44,737 bases of DNA from Deinococcus aquiradiocola (GCF_014646915.1 NZ_BMOE01000020.1:1-44737); one strand, 5' to 3'. Positions 1 to 8,761 are shown, counted from the first letter of the stretch. Numbers and translations are program-made. Notes: generated from the sequence alone by a model not told the origin.

Positions 1-180
1 CGCGGGCGATCCTCGCGGGGACGGAAGCCACCCTCGCGGTTGCCCTGGTATCCACCCTCACGCGGGCGATCCTCGCGGGGACGGAAGCCGCCCTCGCGGT
101 TGCCCTGGTATCCACCCTCGCGCGGGCGGTCCTCGCGGGGACGGAAGCCGCCCTCACGGTTGCCCTGGTAGCCGCCGCTG
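1..180. repeat. Three tandem 60-bp repeats inside the Arg-Gly protein gene
   Basis: Positions 1-60, 61-120 and 121-180 align without gaps. Copies 1 and 2 differ at very few bases, and copy 3 has a few more changes. The period is a multiple of three, so each unit encodes the same 20 residues. The array reaches the left edge, so its full copy number is unknown. Such arrays are prone to gain or loss of units and to misassembly. Confidence 0.95.
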
Positions 181-634
181 CGCTCGCCACGGTCGCGGAA
201 ACCGCCACCCTCGCGGCCACCTTCACGGCCCTGGTAGCCGCCTTCACGGGCGGGACGGTCCTCGCGGGGACGGTCTTCACGGGGACGGAAGGTGCTCGGG
301 GCGGGCTGCGCCTGGCTGCCCATGCCCTCGCGCAGTTCGCGCATCTCGCGGCGCAGGCCACGGATCTCCTTGGCCTGGTCCTCCAGCATGGTGGTCAGCT
401 TCGAGAGGACCGAGAACAGCTCGTCGGCGTCCACGAAGGTCTCGTCCTCCTCGCCCTCGCCTTCCTCCTCGTCCATGACGCTGTCCTCGTCGATGGGGCC
501 GTCCTGCAGGGCGCTGATCACGCCGTGCAGTTCGGCCGGGGCCTGCTCGTGCGCGGCGGCCTGAGTGGTGGTGTCCTGCGCGGCGGTGTCGGTGTCCTGC
601 TCGGGGGCCTGCGTGTTCATCTGATCGTCGCTCA
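1..634 (-). CDS. Acidic/coiled-coil protein with Arg-Gly-rich 20-residue repeats (partial)
   Basis: Read from an ATG at 634 on the minus strand, open to the left edge (211 codons seen, C-terminus missing). Residues 1-35 are Gln/Thr/Ala-rich. Residues 48-72 are strongly acidic, with runs of Asp and Glu. Residues 73-105 are heptad-like and charged, probably a coiled coil (key stretch EIRGLRREMRELREG). From about residue 115 the chain is Arg/Gly/Glu/Pro-rich and ends in an exact 20-residue repeat (GYQGNREGGFRPREDRPREG). The start is supported by AAGGA five nt upstream. Arg-Gly repeats of this sort usually bind RNA or drive condensation with RNA; that is inference here. I do not recognise a named family. 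The gene sits 420 nt from the UPF0173 gene on the same strand, and the nearby DEAD-box helicase also has a Gly/Arg tail. Confidence 0.75.
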
Positions 635-953
635 TATCTGTCCTTTTACGCCTCTGCGCCCAGCCGCCGTCCGGTCCGGGACAGGAGGTCAGCGTCCCGC
701 GCTGCGCTCCCGCACCGTACCACCTGACGCGTCGTGTCCGGCCCACGTGAACCTGAACGGGCGTGGGCGGCACTGGCTGGTGTGGCTGTGTTCGGGGTGT
801 GGTTCCTGTCGGTGGCCTACCCGGTCACTGTCTGGCCGGAGTCGGAACACGGTGTCGGTCGACGTCGCCTGCCGACACTGCGCCCCCACTCCAGCCCGCA
901 GGCGTCCCTCGAGTGTAGCACCTGACGCCGCCCGCCGGAGCGGGCCAGCAGAA
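635..953. other. Non-coding stretch upstream of the repeat protein
   Basis: No convincing gene was found. Short open frames on both strands lack recognisable protein features. A minus-strand TGGTACGGT near 713-721 resembles an extended -10 for the repeat protein. A perfect 7-bp hairpin lies at 852-878 (GTGTCGG/CCGACAC), and a minus-strand TACACT lies near 912-917. A small RNA is possible but unsupported. Confidence 0.3.
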
Positions 954-977
954 ACGGCCCCCACGGAGGGAGGCCGT
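954..977 (-). terminator. Possible terminator of the UPF0173 gene
   Basis: On the minus strand ACGGCC and GGCCGT bracket a C-rich/G-rich stem, and the right arm is followed by TTTCT. It lies about 75 nt past the stop codon of the hydrolase gene. Confidence 0.4.
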
Positions 978-1053
978 CACGTCTGCCGGTGCGCCCGGAA
1001 CCGGGGTGTTCACGCGCCTCAGGAACGTGGTCCCGGACGCAGAGGAACGGAGA

Positions 1054-1734
1054 TCAGTACTCGATGGTCTCGCCGGGCTGCACGAGGTGCGCCGTCACGC
1101 CGCGCTTCTGCGCCTCGGCGGCGAACACCTGCGGGTCGCCGCTCAGGCCCGGGAAGGTGCCGTAATGCATGGGGATCACGTCGCGGGGACGGATGAGGTC
1201 CAGCGCGCGTCCGGCCTCCTCGGGCCCCATGGTGTAGTGGTCACCGATCGGCAGGAACGCCAGGTCGATGCCGCGGTCCCCGATGAGGCTCATGTCACCG
1301 AAGAGCGCCGTGTCGCCCGCGAAGTACAGGCGCTTGCCGCCGAACTCGATGATCAGGCCGGTCGGCATGCCGCCGTACGTGCCGTCCGGGAAGCTGCTGC
1401 TGTGCCACGCGGGCGTGAAGTATACGCTGCCCCAGGGCTGCCTGACGGTCCCGCCGATGTTCGCGCCGATGGCGTTCTTCGCGCCGTTCGCGGACGCGTA
1501 CCCGCCGATCTCGGCCGTGGCGATGATCGGCGCGCCGTCTTCCGCGAGCTGCAGGGCGTTGCCCCAGTGGTCGCCGTGCGCGTGCGTGATGAGGATGCTG
1601 CTGACGTTCATGCCCTTGATCTGCTCTACGGTGTGCTTCGCGACGGGGTTGCCCTCGATGAAGGGGTCGATGAGGACGGTGTGCTCGCCGTCGCTGAGCA
1701 GGAAGGCGCTGTGGCCGATAAACGTGATCTTCAT
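1054..1734 (-). CDS. UPF0173 family metal-dependent hydrolase (metallo-beta-lactamase fold)
   Basis: A 226-residue protein, the normal length for UPF0173. The metallo-beta-lactamase signature HAHGDH is at residues 51-56. Further metal ligands are likely in YFAGDTALFGDMS and PMHYGTFPG near the C-terminus. The family is cytoplasmic (no signal peptide here) and probably hydrolytic, but its substrate is unknown. The ATG at 1734 is chosen over in-frame upstream starts because it has a strong GGAGG six bases upstream and begins exactly at the conserved N-terminus MKITFIGHSA. The gene is monocistronic, divergent from the DEAD-box gene across a 472-nt intergenic region. Confidence 0.9.
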   Translation of the reverse strand: MKITFIGHSAFLLSDGEHTVLIDPFIEGNPVAKHTVEQIKGMNVSSILITHAHGDHWGNALQLAEDGAPIIATAEIGGYASANGAKNAIGANIGGTVRQPWGSVYFTPAWHSSSFPDGTYGGMPTGLIIEFGGKRLYFAGDTALFGDMSLIGDRGIDLAFLPIGDHYTMGPEEAGRALDLIRPRDVIPMHYGTFPGLSGDPQVFAAEAQKRGVTAHLVQPGETIEY

Positions 1735-2206
1735 GGGTTCCTCCGTGATGGGTTGCGTGCGCCGTGACGGGCACGCCGGGCGGGCCGGGTCGTGACGCTC
1801 GTGTGCCCCGGTGTCGGCTGACCGTGAGCAGTGTGGCAAGAGGAGGGCGCGCGGAACTGTGAGCCTTCGTCCCAGGTGAGGCGAACGGGGGCCGCCAGGG
1901 CTTGAGGAAACCTTGATGCAGTGCGGGGGGTGGCGGGGACCCTGCACGTCCGTCCGGCCGCGCGTCCCCGACGCAGGCACAGGTGCACGCCAGGAATTGT
2001 TCGGTGAGGCGCGCAATTCCCGTCAAAACCTGTCAGACTGCACGCAAGCGGCCCCCTGTTCCCCTTCGGGCCAGAATCCAGGTTGTACGCAGAGGCCACA
2101 GCCCTCTGCCGGGCTGCACCGACCTGAACGTCTCAGGCGGTCACGCCGTTTACGCCCCCCAGCACCGTGCTGCGGCGTTTCCTCTCCTGCTGTGCCAAGG
2201 CCAACC
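1735..2206. other. Divergent intergenic region (UPF0173 / DEAD-box helicase)
   Basis: 472 nt without a convincing gene. It must hold both promoters. A 7-bp inverted repeat GGAATTG/CAATTCC (1993-1999 and 2014-2020) overlaps a minus-strand TTGACG that could serve as a -35 for the hydrolase. No clear -10 precedes the helicase start, so the helicase may have a leader of over 100 nt. Long leaders are common for RNA-helicase genes but this is not demonstrated here. Confidence 0.4.
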
Positions 2207-3715
2207 ATGACGAACACCGACACCGCCACCCTGACGACCTTCCAGGAAATGAAGCTCCCCAAGACCCTCAACGACGCCGTGACCCGCATGGGCTACACGC
2301 AGCCGACCGAGATCCAGGCGCTCAGCCTTCCGCCCGCCCGTCAGGGCCGCGACGTGCTCGGCACGGCCGCCACCGGCTCCGGCAAGACCGTCGCGTTCCT
2401 GCTGCCCCTGATCGAGAAGCTGCTGTCCGGCGCCGCCACCCCGCGCCGCACCCGCGCCCTCGTGCTCGCCCCCACCCGCGAGCTCGCCGCGCAGATCGAG
2501 GAAGTCGCGCTGGAACTCGTGCGCAACACGCCCCTGCGCGTCACCAGCATCTTCGGCGGCGTCGGCCAGAACCCGCAGGCGGCCGCGCTGCGCGGCGGGA
2601 CCGAGATCGTCATCGCGACGCCCGGCCGCCTCCTCGACCACATCAACCAGGGGAACGCCAAGTTCGGCGCGCTCGAAGTGCTCGTCCTCGACGAGGCCGA
2701 CCGCATGCTGGACCTCGGCTTCCTGCCCGACATCCGCCGCATCCTGAAGGCCCTGCCGGACCAGCGTCAGACGCTGCTGTTCAGCGCCACCATGCCGGAC
2801 GACATCCTGAAGCTCGCGCGGGACTTCCAGGTGAACCCCATCCGGGTCGGCGTGCGGCACGGCGGCCGACCCGCCGCGAAGATCACGGAACTCGCGTACG
2901 CCGTGAGCAGCGAACTGAAGGTCGATCTCGTCGCGGGCCTCCTCGCCGCGCCGGACGTGGATCAGGCGCTGGTGTTCACGCGCACCAAGCACCGCGCGAA
3001 CCGCGTGGCCGAGAAGCTGGAACGCGCCGGGATCAGCGCGCAGCGCATTCACGGCAACCGCTCGCAGGCGGCCCGCACCGAGGCGCTCGACGGCTTCAAG
3101 AGCGGCAAGTACAAGGTGCTCGTCGCGACCGACATCGCCGCGCGCGGCATCGACGTGCCCGCACTCGGTCACGTCATCAACTTCGACGTGCCGGTCAGCG
3201 CGGAGGATTACGTGCACCGCGCGGGCCGCACCGCCCGCGCCGGCCTGAGCGGCACGGCCATCACGCTGTTCGCGCGGGACGAGGAAGACGGCCTGCGCAG
3301 CATCGAGCGGTTCACCGGCAAGGCCATCGAGCGCGCCAAGCTGGACGGCTTCGACTACACGGCCAAGCCGCAGGAGGGCCTGGAAATCCCGCTGCGTGAC
3401 CGTCTGGCCGCGCACCGCGCGCAGCGCAACGGTCAGGGCGGCGGGCGCGGCGCTCAGGGCGGCAACGGTGGCGGACGCGGCGGCCAGGGCGGGAACGCGC
3501 AGGGCGGCCAGAGTGGCCGTCCCAGCGGCCCGCGCGCCCAGGGTCAGGGCGGCAGCCAGGGCGGTCAGCGTCAGGGTGGGCAGGGCGGACAGGCTCGCCC
3601 GGCCGACAACGCGCGCTTCAGCACCGTCGCGCCCGCGCCCGGCGAGGCCCGCGGCAACGGCCAGCGCAGCGGCGGCGGACGCGGCCGTGGCGGCCCGCGC
3701 GGCGGCAACCGCTGA
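2207..3715 (+). CDS. DEAD-box ATP-dependent RNA helicase with Gly/Gln/Arg-rich tail
   Basis: A 502-residue RhlE/CsdA-type helicase that unwinds structured RNA with ATP. Visible motifs: Q motif (Phe12 and GYTQPTEIQ, 29-37), Walker A ATGSGKT (55-61), PTRELA, TPGR, DEAD (about 162-165), FSATMP (about 190), and C-terminal RecA-domain motifs ARGID and HRAGRTAR. From about residue 400 the chain is low-complexity Gly/Gln/Arg/Ala and ends GRGRGGPRGGNR, an RGG-like RNA-binding tail of about 100 residues. The start at 2207 begins the conserved core; only a weak AAGG precedes it. The gene stands alone, ends in a dispersed repeat and a strong hairpin, and converges on the deaminase gene. The exact paralogue (rhlE, csdA or dbpA) cannot be assigned. 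Confidence 0.93.
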   Translation: MTNTDTATLTTFQEMKLPKTLNDAVTRMGYTQPTEIQALSLPPARQGRDVLGTAATGSGKTVAFLLPLIEKLLSGAATPRRTRALVLAPTRELAAQIEEVALELVRNTPLRVTSIFGGVGQNPQAAALRGGTEIVIATPGRLLDHINQGNAKFGALEVLVLDEADRMLDLGFLPDIRRILKALPDQRQTLLFSATMPDDILKLARDFQVNPIRVGVRHGGRPAAKITELAYAVSSELKVDLVAGLLAAPDVDQALVFTRTKHRANRVAEKLERAGISAQRIHGNRSQAARTEALDGFKSGKYKVLVATDIAARGIDVPALGHVINFDVPVSAEDYVHRAGRTARAGLSGTAITLFARDEEDGLRSIERFTGKAIERAKLDGFDYTAKPQEGLEIPLRDRLAAHRAQRNGQGGGRGAQGGNGGGRGGQGGNAQGGQSGRPSGPRAQGQGGSQGGQRQGGQGGQARPADNARFSTVAPAPGEARGNGQRSGGGRGRGGPRGGNR

Positions 3716-3723
3716 ACGCCGAC

Positions 3724-3916
3724 TGATCTGGTCTGGAGCTGAACTCTTGGAGTTCAGCCGAGCGGAACGAGTACCAACAAGTACGGTGTTGAGGAGATGG
3801 AAGCGGGCAAGCGTCCTCTCCTGCGGAGCTGTCCCAGTCATGGGCGCTGTTCTGCCCAAGAAGGGATGTCGGCGCTGTTTCCGTCATCCCTGGAATCGGA
3901 TCAACACCGTATGAAT
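3724..3916 (+). repeat. Dispersed intergenic repeat, copy A (full length)
   Basis: Shares long identical blocks with copies at 16797-16931 and 36305-36471. The left part is a 21-nt hairpin (3738-3758, arms GCTGAACTC/GAGTTCAGC), followed by the conserved block containing CCAACAAGTACGGT. A middle segment is shared only with copy C. The right part is another hairpin (GGGATG.../...CATCCC), ending GGATCAACACCGTAT. The ends are partly inverted repeats (ATACGGTKTTGA-like). There is no transposase, so a MITE-like or SNR-like element is the best description. Confidence 0.9.
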
Positions 3917-3938
3917 CTGCAGTCAGGAACACAGGACG

Positions 3939-3969
3939 GGGAGGGACGCTTCACCGAAGCGTCCCTCCC
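3939..3969. terminator. Bidirectional terminator between helicase and deaminase genes
   Basis: Perfect 14-bp stem (GGGAGGGACGCTTC / GAAGCGTCCCTCCC) with a 3-nt loop, followed on the plus strand by TTCTGCTGT. It lies between convergent genes. Confidence 0.85.
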
Positions 3970-3989
3970 TTCTGCTGTCCGGCTAACCT

Positions 3990-4607
3990 TTACTCGCGGG
4001 GTTTCACGCCCTTCGTCTCCTCGGGGTAGCGTTCACGCCACATCTGCCAGCCCTCGTCGGGGAACGCCTTCCTGGCTTCGGGCGCGAAGAGGACCGCCCC
4101 GTCGTGCTCCAGGTCCGCGAAGGGGGTGGGCGTCACCTCGGTGTCCTTCATGGCGGGGTGCTCGTCCCAGGCGATGAGGCGGCCCGACCCGCCCCACGCG
4201 TCGTCGGTGGCCCAGACGATGCGGCCCACGCCGATGAGGGCGCTGCCGCCGCCGCACATCAGGCACGGTTCGAGGCTGGTGTACAGGGTCAGCTGCTCCG
4301 GGTGTTCGAGCGGCCCGGCGCGGAAGAAGGCGTCCATCTCGGCGTGCGCGAGGCCCATGCCGCCCACGCGGTCCGGGCCGAACTTCTCGCCGGTGCGGTT
4401 CTGGCCCTCTGCGATCACCTGACCGTCCGGGCCGACAATGACCGCGCCGACGGGGGAACTGCCGAGCTCCTGCGCTTCCCGCGCGAGGCGCAGGGCGTGC
4501 TTCAGGAACCGGCGGTCCTGCGCGGCACGGTCCGGGGTTTCGGGCGTGGCGGACGGGCCCTGCTGTGCGGGCGCGCTGCCGGTGGGCGTGCTGGTGTCGG
4601 GCGTCAT
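3990..4607 (-). CDS. Nucleoside deaminase (CMP/dCMP-deaminase fold, zinc-dependent)
   Basis: A 205-residue cytidine-deaminase-fold enzyme. The zinc site is plain: HAE at 88-90 (Glu is the proton shuttle) and PCLMC at 114-118. The sequence between them fits the guanine deaminase / tRNA adenosine deaminase branch more than cytidine deaminase, but the substrate cannot be fixed. It has extra N-terminal (about 30 residues, Pro/Ala/Thr-rich) and C-terminal segments compared with a compact TadA. The start at 4607 is favoured over an upstream one because TACAGT sits exactly 6 nt before the ATG (leaderless arrangement) and no ribosome-binding site is visible. It stands alone and converges on the helicase gene. 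Confidence 0.85.
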   Translation of the reverse strand: MTPDTSTPTGSAPAQQGPSATPETPDRAAQDRRFLKHALRLAREAQELGSSPVGAVIVGPDGQVIAEGQNRTGEKFGPDRVGGMGLAHAEMDAFFRAGPLEHPEQLTLYTSLEPCLMCGGGSALIGVGRIVWATDDAWGGSGRLIAWDEHPAMKDTEVTPTPFADLEHDGAVLFAPEARKAFPDEGWQMWRERYPEETKGVKPRE

Positions 4608-4700
4608 GCCCTGACTGTACGTGCAGGAGGCAGGGAGCGACAGGCGCCAACCCTTCATGCTGTGCCGCAGCTTACGAACGCGGCCCGCGGGGAGGGGCGG

Positions 4701-5060
4701 TCAGGGGTCGCCGGGCAGGTCGTTCGCCGCGCTGGCCGTCTGTTGCTCCTGCGCGCGCTCGTACGCGGCGCGGGCCGTCTCGTCGCCCGCCTCGATCACC
4801 GTGAGGGACCGCAGGGACCTGCCCTGGAACCACCCGAACTGCGGGTCGTGCAGGCCGAGTGCCTCCGCGACGGCGCGGCCTGTGCCCTCGTCCGGCTCGC
4901 CCTCCAGCTGGAACAGCAGGAAGCTGCGCCCGCCCGGCGCGATGCGGATGAAGAGGTTGTCGCCCAGCTCCAGCTGCTGCGTGCGTTCCAGCTGCACGGC
5001 CCGCTGCTGCCCGAACCTCAGGGCGTCACGGATGCGGACGGTGACGGTCGGGAGGGCCAT
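4701..5060 (-). CDS. Hypothetical protein coupled to the TetR regulator
   Basis: 119 residues, soluble, no signal peptide, no family recognised. The N-terminal half alternates hydrophobic and charged residues, suggesting beta structure (for example LFIRIAPGGRSFLLFQLEG); the C-terminus is an Ala/Gln/Glu helix. The start overlaps the TetR stop by one base (TAATG), and GGAAGG/GGTGAGG lies just upstream, so it is almost certainly translated by coupling after TetR. Codon use matches the neighbours. It may share the regulator's circuit, for example as a modifier, but that is inference. Confidence 0.75.
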   Translation of the reverse strand: MALPTVTVRIRDALRFGQQRAVQLERTQQLELGDNLFIRIAPGGRSFLLFQLEGEPDEGTGRAVAEALGLHDPQFGWFQGRSLRSLTVIEAGDETARAAYERAQEQQTASAANDLPGDP

Positions 5061-5695
5061 TACGCCTCACCTTCCGGGCGTTCCAGACCGCCGAGCAGCA
5101 TGCGCTCGAAGCTGACCGCCACGTCCTGCGGGCTCATCGGGCCGCCGGGCCGGTACCACGTGTACGCCCAGTTGACGCTGCTCAGCACGAGGTTCGCGGC
5201 CATCTTGACGTTCAGGTCCGCGCGGTACACGCCCTCCTGCACGCCCTCGCGCACGAGTTCGCGGTAGAAGGCCTCGATGCCGTCGCGCCACGCGATGACG
5301 GCGGCGAGCGGCTCGGCGCTCAGGTGCTTCCACTCGTGGAAGAAGACGGTGGCGCTGTCCATGTTCTCGGCGATGACGGTCAGGTGACGCGTCATGGCCT
5401 CGCGCAGCTTGTCCTGCGGGCCGAGCGCCTCATCCCTCAGGCTGAAGAGGGCCGCGTCGAACTGCGCGGCGGCACGGTTCACGATCTCGATCAGGAGCTG
5501 TTCCTTGCCGGAAATGTGCGCGTACAGGCTCCCGCCCTGAATGCCGAGTTCCGCCGCGAGGTCCCGCATGCTGGTCGCGTGGTACCCGCGCTCGGAGAAC
5601 AGGCGGCCCGCCACGAGGTAGATCTGCTCGCGGCGTGAGACTGGACTGTCGGCCGCGTCCGGCGTGTGGGGGGAGGGGGAGTCAGGCAGGGACAT
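5060..5695 (-). CDS. TetR/AcrR family transcriptional regulator
   Basis: 211 residues. The N-terminal helix-turn-helix domain spans about residues 12-60 ([19 protein letters not shown], then [13 protein letters not shown]). The C-terminal ligand-binding domain (FFHEWKHL..., [21 protein letters not shown]) resembles the FadR/PaaR/KstR2-type TetR proteins that answer acyl-CoA ligands. That would suit the acyl-CoA dehydrogenase gene at 13953-15092, but the link is inference. The start at 5695 skips an 18-residue unconserved extension; TACACT lies 12 nt upstream. It is divergent from hisC and heads a two-gene operon with the 119-residue gene. Confidence 0.88.
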   Translation of the reverse strand: MSLPDSPSPHTPDAADSPVSRREQIYLVAGRLFSERGYHATSMRDLAAELGIQGGSLYAHISGKEQLLIEIVNRAAAQFDAALFSLRDEALGPQDKLREAMTRHLTVIAENMDSATVFFHEWKHLSAEPLAAVIAWRDGIEAFYRELVREGVQEGVYRADLNVKMAANLVLSSVNWAYTWYRPGGPMSPQDVAVSFERMLLGGLERPEGEA

Positions 5696-5782
5696 GCTTC
5701 TGGACCGAGTGTAGCGCGTGATGCCCGGACGGACGTCATCTGCGCCCACCGTGCCGCGCGCCGACCCGCGTTAACATCGGGC

Positions 5783-6889
5783 ATGACTTCTGTGCCAGGA
5801 ACGCCTGACCTCGCGCCGCTCGCGGGCGTGCGCGACGAGGTGCGCGACACGCCCGCGTACCCGTTCACGCCCATCGACGCGCCCTTCAAGCTCGACCAGA
5901 ACGAGAGCCCGCTGGATTTCCCGCCGCACCTGCGGAAACTCGCGGTGGAGCGCCTGCTGGAACGCGACTGGAACCGCTACCCGGACCTGCACGCCGAGAC
6001 GCTCAAAGCGAAGATCGGCGCGTACGAGGGCTGGGACCTGGCGGGCGTGGTCGTCACGCCCGGCAGCAACGTCATCATCAAGCTGCTGATGGAGATGGGC
6101 GGCATCGGTCGGCGCATGCTGAGCGTCAGCCCGAACTTCTCGGTGTACGAACTCGAAGCGCAGATGCTCGGCGCGAACCTGACGCGCGTGCCGCTCCGCC
6201 CGGACTTCGGGCTGGACGTGCCCGCCCTGCAGGCCGAACTGCGGCGCGGCGGGCCGGGCGTGCTGTTCCTGCCGCAGCCGCACGCGCCGACCGGGCACCT
6301 CGACACGCCGGCGGACCTGCGGGCCGTGGTGGACGCCGCCGGGGACGGATGGATCGTGGTGATCGACGAGGCGTACCACCAGTACTCCGGCAGCGATTAC
6401 AAGTCCTGGGTGCTGGAGCGCGGGAACCGCCTGTCCCTGCGGACCTTCAGCAAAGCGTGGGGCCTCGCGGGCCTGCGCCTCGGGTACGCGCTGGCGCAGC
6501 CGCCCCTGGCGGAGAACCTGCAGAAGCTGGTGAGCGCCTTCAACGTCAACACGCTCACGCAGGCCGTCGCGGAAGTCGCCCTGGAACACCCGGAGTACGT
6601 CACGGCGCGCGCCGAGGAGACCGTCTGGGAGCGCGAGCGGGTCCTGCGCGAACTGGGCGCCATGCAGCACCTGCAGGCCCTGCCGAGCCGGGCGAACTTC
6701 TTCCTGCTGCGCACGCCGGACGCGGACCGCGCGTACCGGTTCCTGCTGGACCGTGGCCTGCTGGTCCGCCGTCAGGACAAACAGCCGATGCTGGAAGGCT
6801 GCCTGCGCGTCAGCGTCGGCACGCGCGCGCAGAACGACCTGCTCGTCACGGCCGTGCTGGACCTGGACGCCGAACTGACGAACGGCTGA
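5783..6889 (+). CDS. hisC: Histidinol-phosphate aminotransferase
   Basis: 368 residues, a class I/II PLP-dependent aminotransferase. HisC converts imidazole acetol phosphate and glutamate to histidinol phosphate in histidine synthesis. Visible: the N-terminal LDQNESP motif typical of HisC, LPQPHAPTG, the DEAYHQYSG segment, and the PLP lysine at about K224 in TFSKAWGLAGLRLGYA. The start at 5783 has no ribosome-binding site, but TAACAT lies 5 nt upstream, as in leaderless genes. It is not in a his operon here; other his genes are absent. Some HisC-like enzymes act on aromatic amino acids instead, so the exact role is a family-level call. Confidence 0.87.
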   Translation: MTSVPGTPDLAPLAGVRDEVRDTPAYPFTPIDAPFKLDQNESPLDFPPHLRKLAVERLLERDWNRYPDLHAETLKAKIGAYEGWDLAGVVVTPGSNVIIKLLMEMGGIGRRMLSVSPNFSVYELEAQMLGANLTRVPLRPDFGLDVPALQAELRRGGPGVLFLPQPHAPTGHLDTPADLRAVVDAAGDGWIVVIDEAYHQYSGSDYKSWVLERGNRLSLRTFSKAWGLAGLRLGYALAQPPLAENLQKLVSAFNVNTLTQAVAEVALEHPEYVTARAEETVWERERVLRELGAMQHLQALPSRANFFLLRTPDADRAYRFLLDRGLLVRRQDKQPMLEGCLRVSVGTRAQNDLLVTAVLDLDAELTNG

Positions 6890-6902
6890 ACCAGACGGCA
6901 GA

Positions 6903-6938
6903 AGGGAGGGGCAGGCGTTCGCGCGCCTGCCCCTCCCT
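6903..6938. terminator. Bidirectional terminator between hisC and the aldo/keto reductase
   Basis: Perfect 15-bp stem AGGGAGGGGCAGGCG / CGCCTGCCCCTCCCT with a 6-nt loop, lying between two convergent genes. Confidence 0.85.
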
Positions 6939-6966
6939 CATGGTCCTGCCGGTGCTGTGGTGCCGG

Positions 6967-7938
<972 letters not shown>

Positions 7939-7940
7939 GC

Positions 7941-8321
7941 TCAGTTCACCTGTTCCTCGTGGTCATACCACCGAATCTTCCGCTCGATCGCGCCGAGGCT
8001 TTCGTGCAGCGCCGCGATCTGTGTCTCCACGGCCCGCTGGTGTTCCAGCAGCAGCCCCTTGCGTTCCGTGACCGTGTTCTCGCCGGTATGGACGAGGTCC
8101 ACGTAGCGCCGGATGAGCTGCATCGGCATGCCGGTGGCCCTCAGCGCCAGCAGGAATCTCAGCCATTCCAGCTCCTGCGGACCGTATCTGCGCTGCGTGC
8201 TGCTCAGGCGAGGCACCTCCAGGAGGCCCACGCGCTCGTAGTAGCGCAGGGTGTGGGCACTCACGCCCAGCCGCAGCGCTGCGTCTCCTATGCTCAGTTT
8301 CTCCTGAAGGTGTTCGGTCAC
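7941..8321 (-). CDS. MerR family transcriptional regulator
   Basis: 126 residues from a GTG at 8321. The winged helix-turn-helix opens the protein: [26 protein letters not shown] is classic MerR (given here only as a span near residues 9-35). A dimerisation helix follows and there is a short C-terminus ([12 protein letters not shown]) with no Cys cluster, so a metal or Fe-S sensor is unlikely; this resembles stress or drug-type MerR proteins. A longer frame starts with GTG at 8348, but that codon lies inside the promoter spacer (8334-8352), so it cannot be the start. The 8321 GTG sits 6 nt after the -10 hexamer. First gene of a two-gene operon with the aldo/keto reductase. Confidence 0.9.
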   Translation of the reverse strand: MTEHLQEKLSIGDAALRLGVSAHTLRYYERVGLLEVPRLSSTQRRYGPQELEWLRFLLALRATGMPMQLIRRYVDLVHTGENTVTERKGLLLEHQRAVETQIAALHESLGAIERKIRWYDHEEQVN

Positions 8322-8327
8322 TCCACT

Positions 8328-8358
8328 ACCGTAGAACTTAGAGCGCACTCGAAGTCAA
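8328..8358 (-). promoter_or_regulatory. MerR-type promoter/operator with 19-bp spacer
   Basis: On the minus strand: TTGACT (8358-8353), a 19-nt spacer (8352-8334), then TACGGT (8333-8328). An imperfect dyad ACTTCGAG-TGCG-CTCTAAGT (8355-8336, 7 of 8 positions paired) fills the spacer. A 19-20 bp spacer holding a dyad is the hallmark of promoters twisted open by MerR activators. Autoregulation of merR and the reductase gene is therefore likely. Confidence 0.8.
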
Positions 8359-8507
8359 GCGGTGTATGGGGCGCGCATGAAGGGCGTGGCGGGCGTGGTG
8401 TGGGGGCCGGGTAGGCGCAGCTGGCGCGGGCACGCGCGAAGCTGTACAGACAGGAGCGCTCCCGCGTCAGACTCCGTTAAGAGTTCATAAACTAGACTGA
8501 GTCCATC

Positions 8508-8744
8508 ATGAACAGCTTCACTGTGCGCCGCGTTCACGGAGTCGCCATTCACCACCCCCAACCGCTGGCCGTGGTGTCCGCCACGCCCGGCGTGGGCGAA
8601 CTCTGCCGGACCCAGACCCCCGAAAAGGCCGACCGGGTGCTGCGCGCCCTCGCGCTGCTCGAACGCTACGAGCGCGGCGAACTCGTGGACCTCGCGCCCA
8701 CGGCCGACCACGCCCCCGCACTGACCCTCATCGCGTCCGACTGA
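8508..8744 (+). CDS. Small hypothetical protein (78 aa)
   Basis: 78 residues, no signal peptide or membrane segment. The centre is helical and charged (EKADRVLRALALLERYERGEL). No family is recognised. The ATG at 8508 follows TAGACT by 9 nt, and no Shine-Dalgarno is present, matching the leaderless style of the neighbourhood. A very strong hairpin (8762-8813) closes the gene. Coding is favoured by strong third-position GC and this promoter-gene-terminator layout, but homologue evidence is lacking. Confidence 0.6.
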   Translation: MNSFTVRRVHGVAIHHPQPLAVVSATPGVGELCRTQTPEKADRVLRALALLERYERGELVDLAPTADHAPALTLIASD

Positions 8745-8761
8745 ACACGCTTCCAGCGGCA

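Noticed and set aside
1..180. Tandem 60-bp repeats as a CRISPR array
   Set aside because: The units are contiguous with no unique spacers, and they are in frame within a protein-coding gene.
734..925. Short plus-strand frame with one membrane-like stretch
   Set aside because: It lacks a ribosome site or -10, and its downstream half is Arg/Pro-rich noise.
2150..3859. Long minus-strand open frame (569 codons) opposite the helicase
   Set aside because: It is the mirror of the helicase gene, with low-complexity Ala/Arg/Val sequence and no motifs; high GC removes stops in the antisense frame.
3618..3932. Minus-strand frame across repeat A, with similar peptides across copies B and C
   Set aside because: The shared peptide (CWCSLRSAEL-like) arises because the DNA repeat is conserved. 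There is no start signal, and the rest of each frame differs.
8322..8348. Longer MerR start at GTG 8348
   Set aside because: It falls inside the 19-bp promoter spacer, so it would not be in the mRNA.
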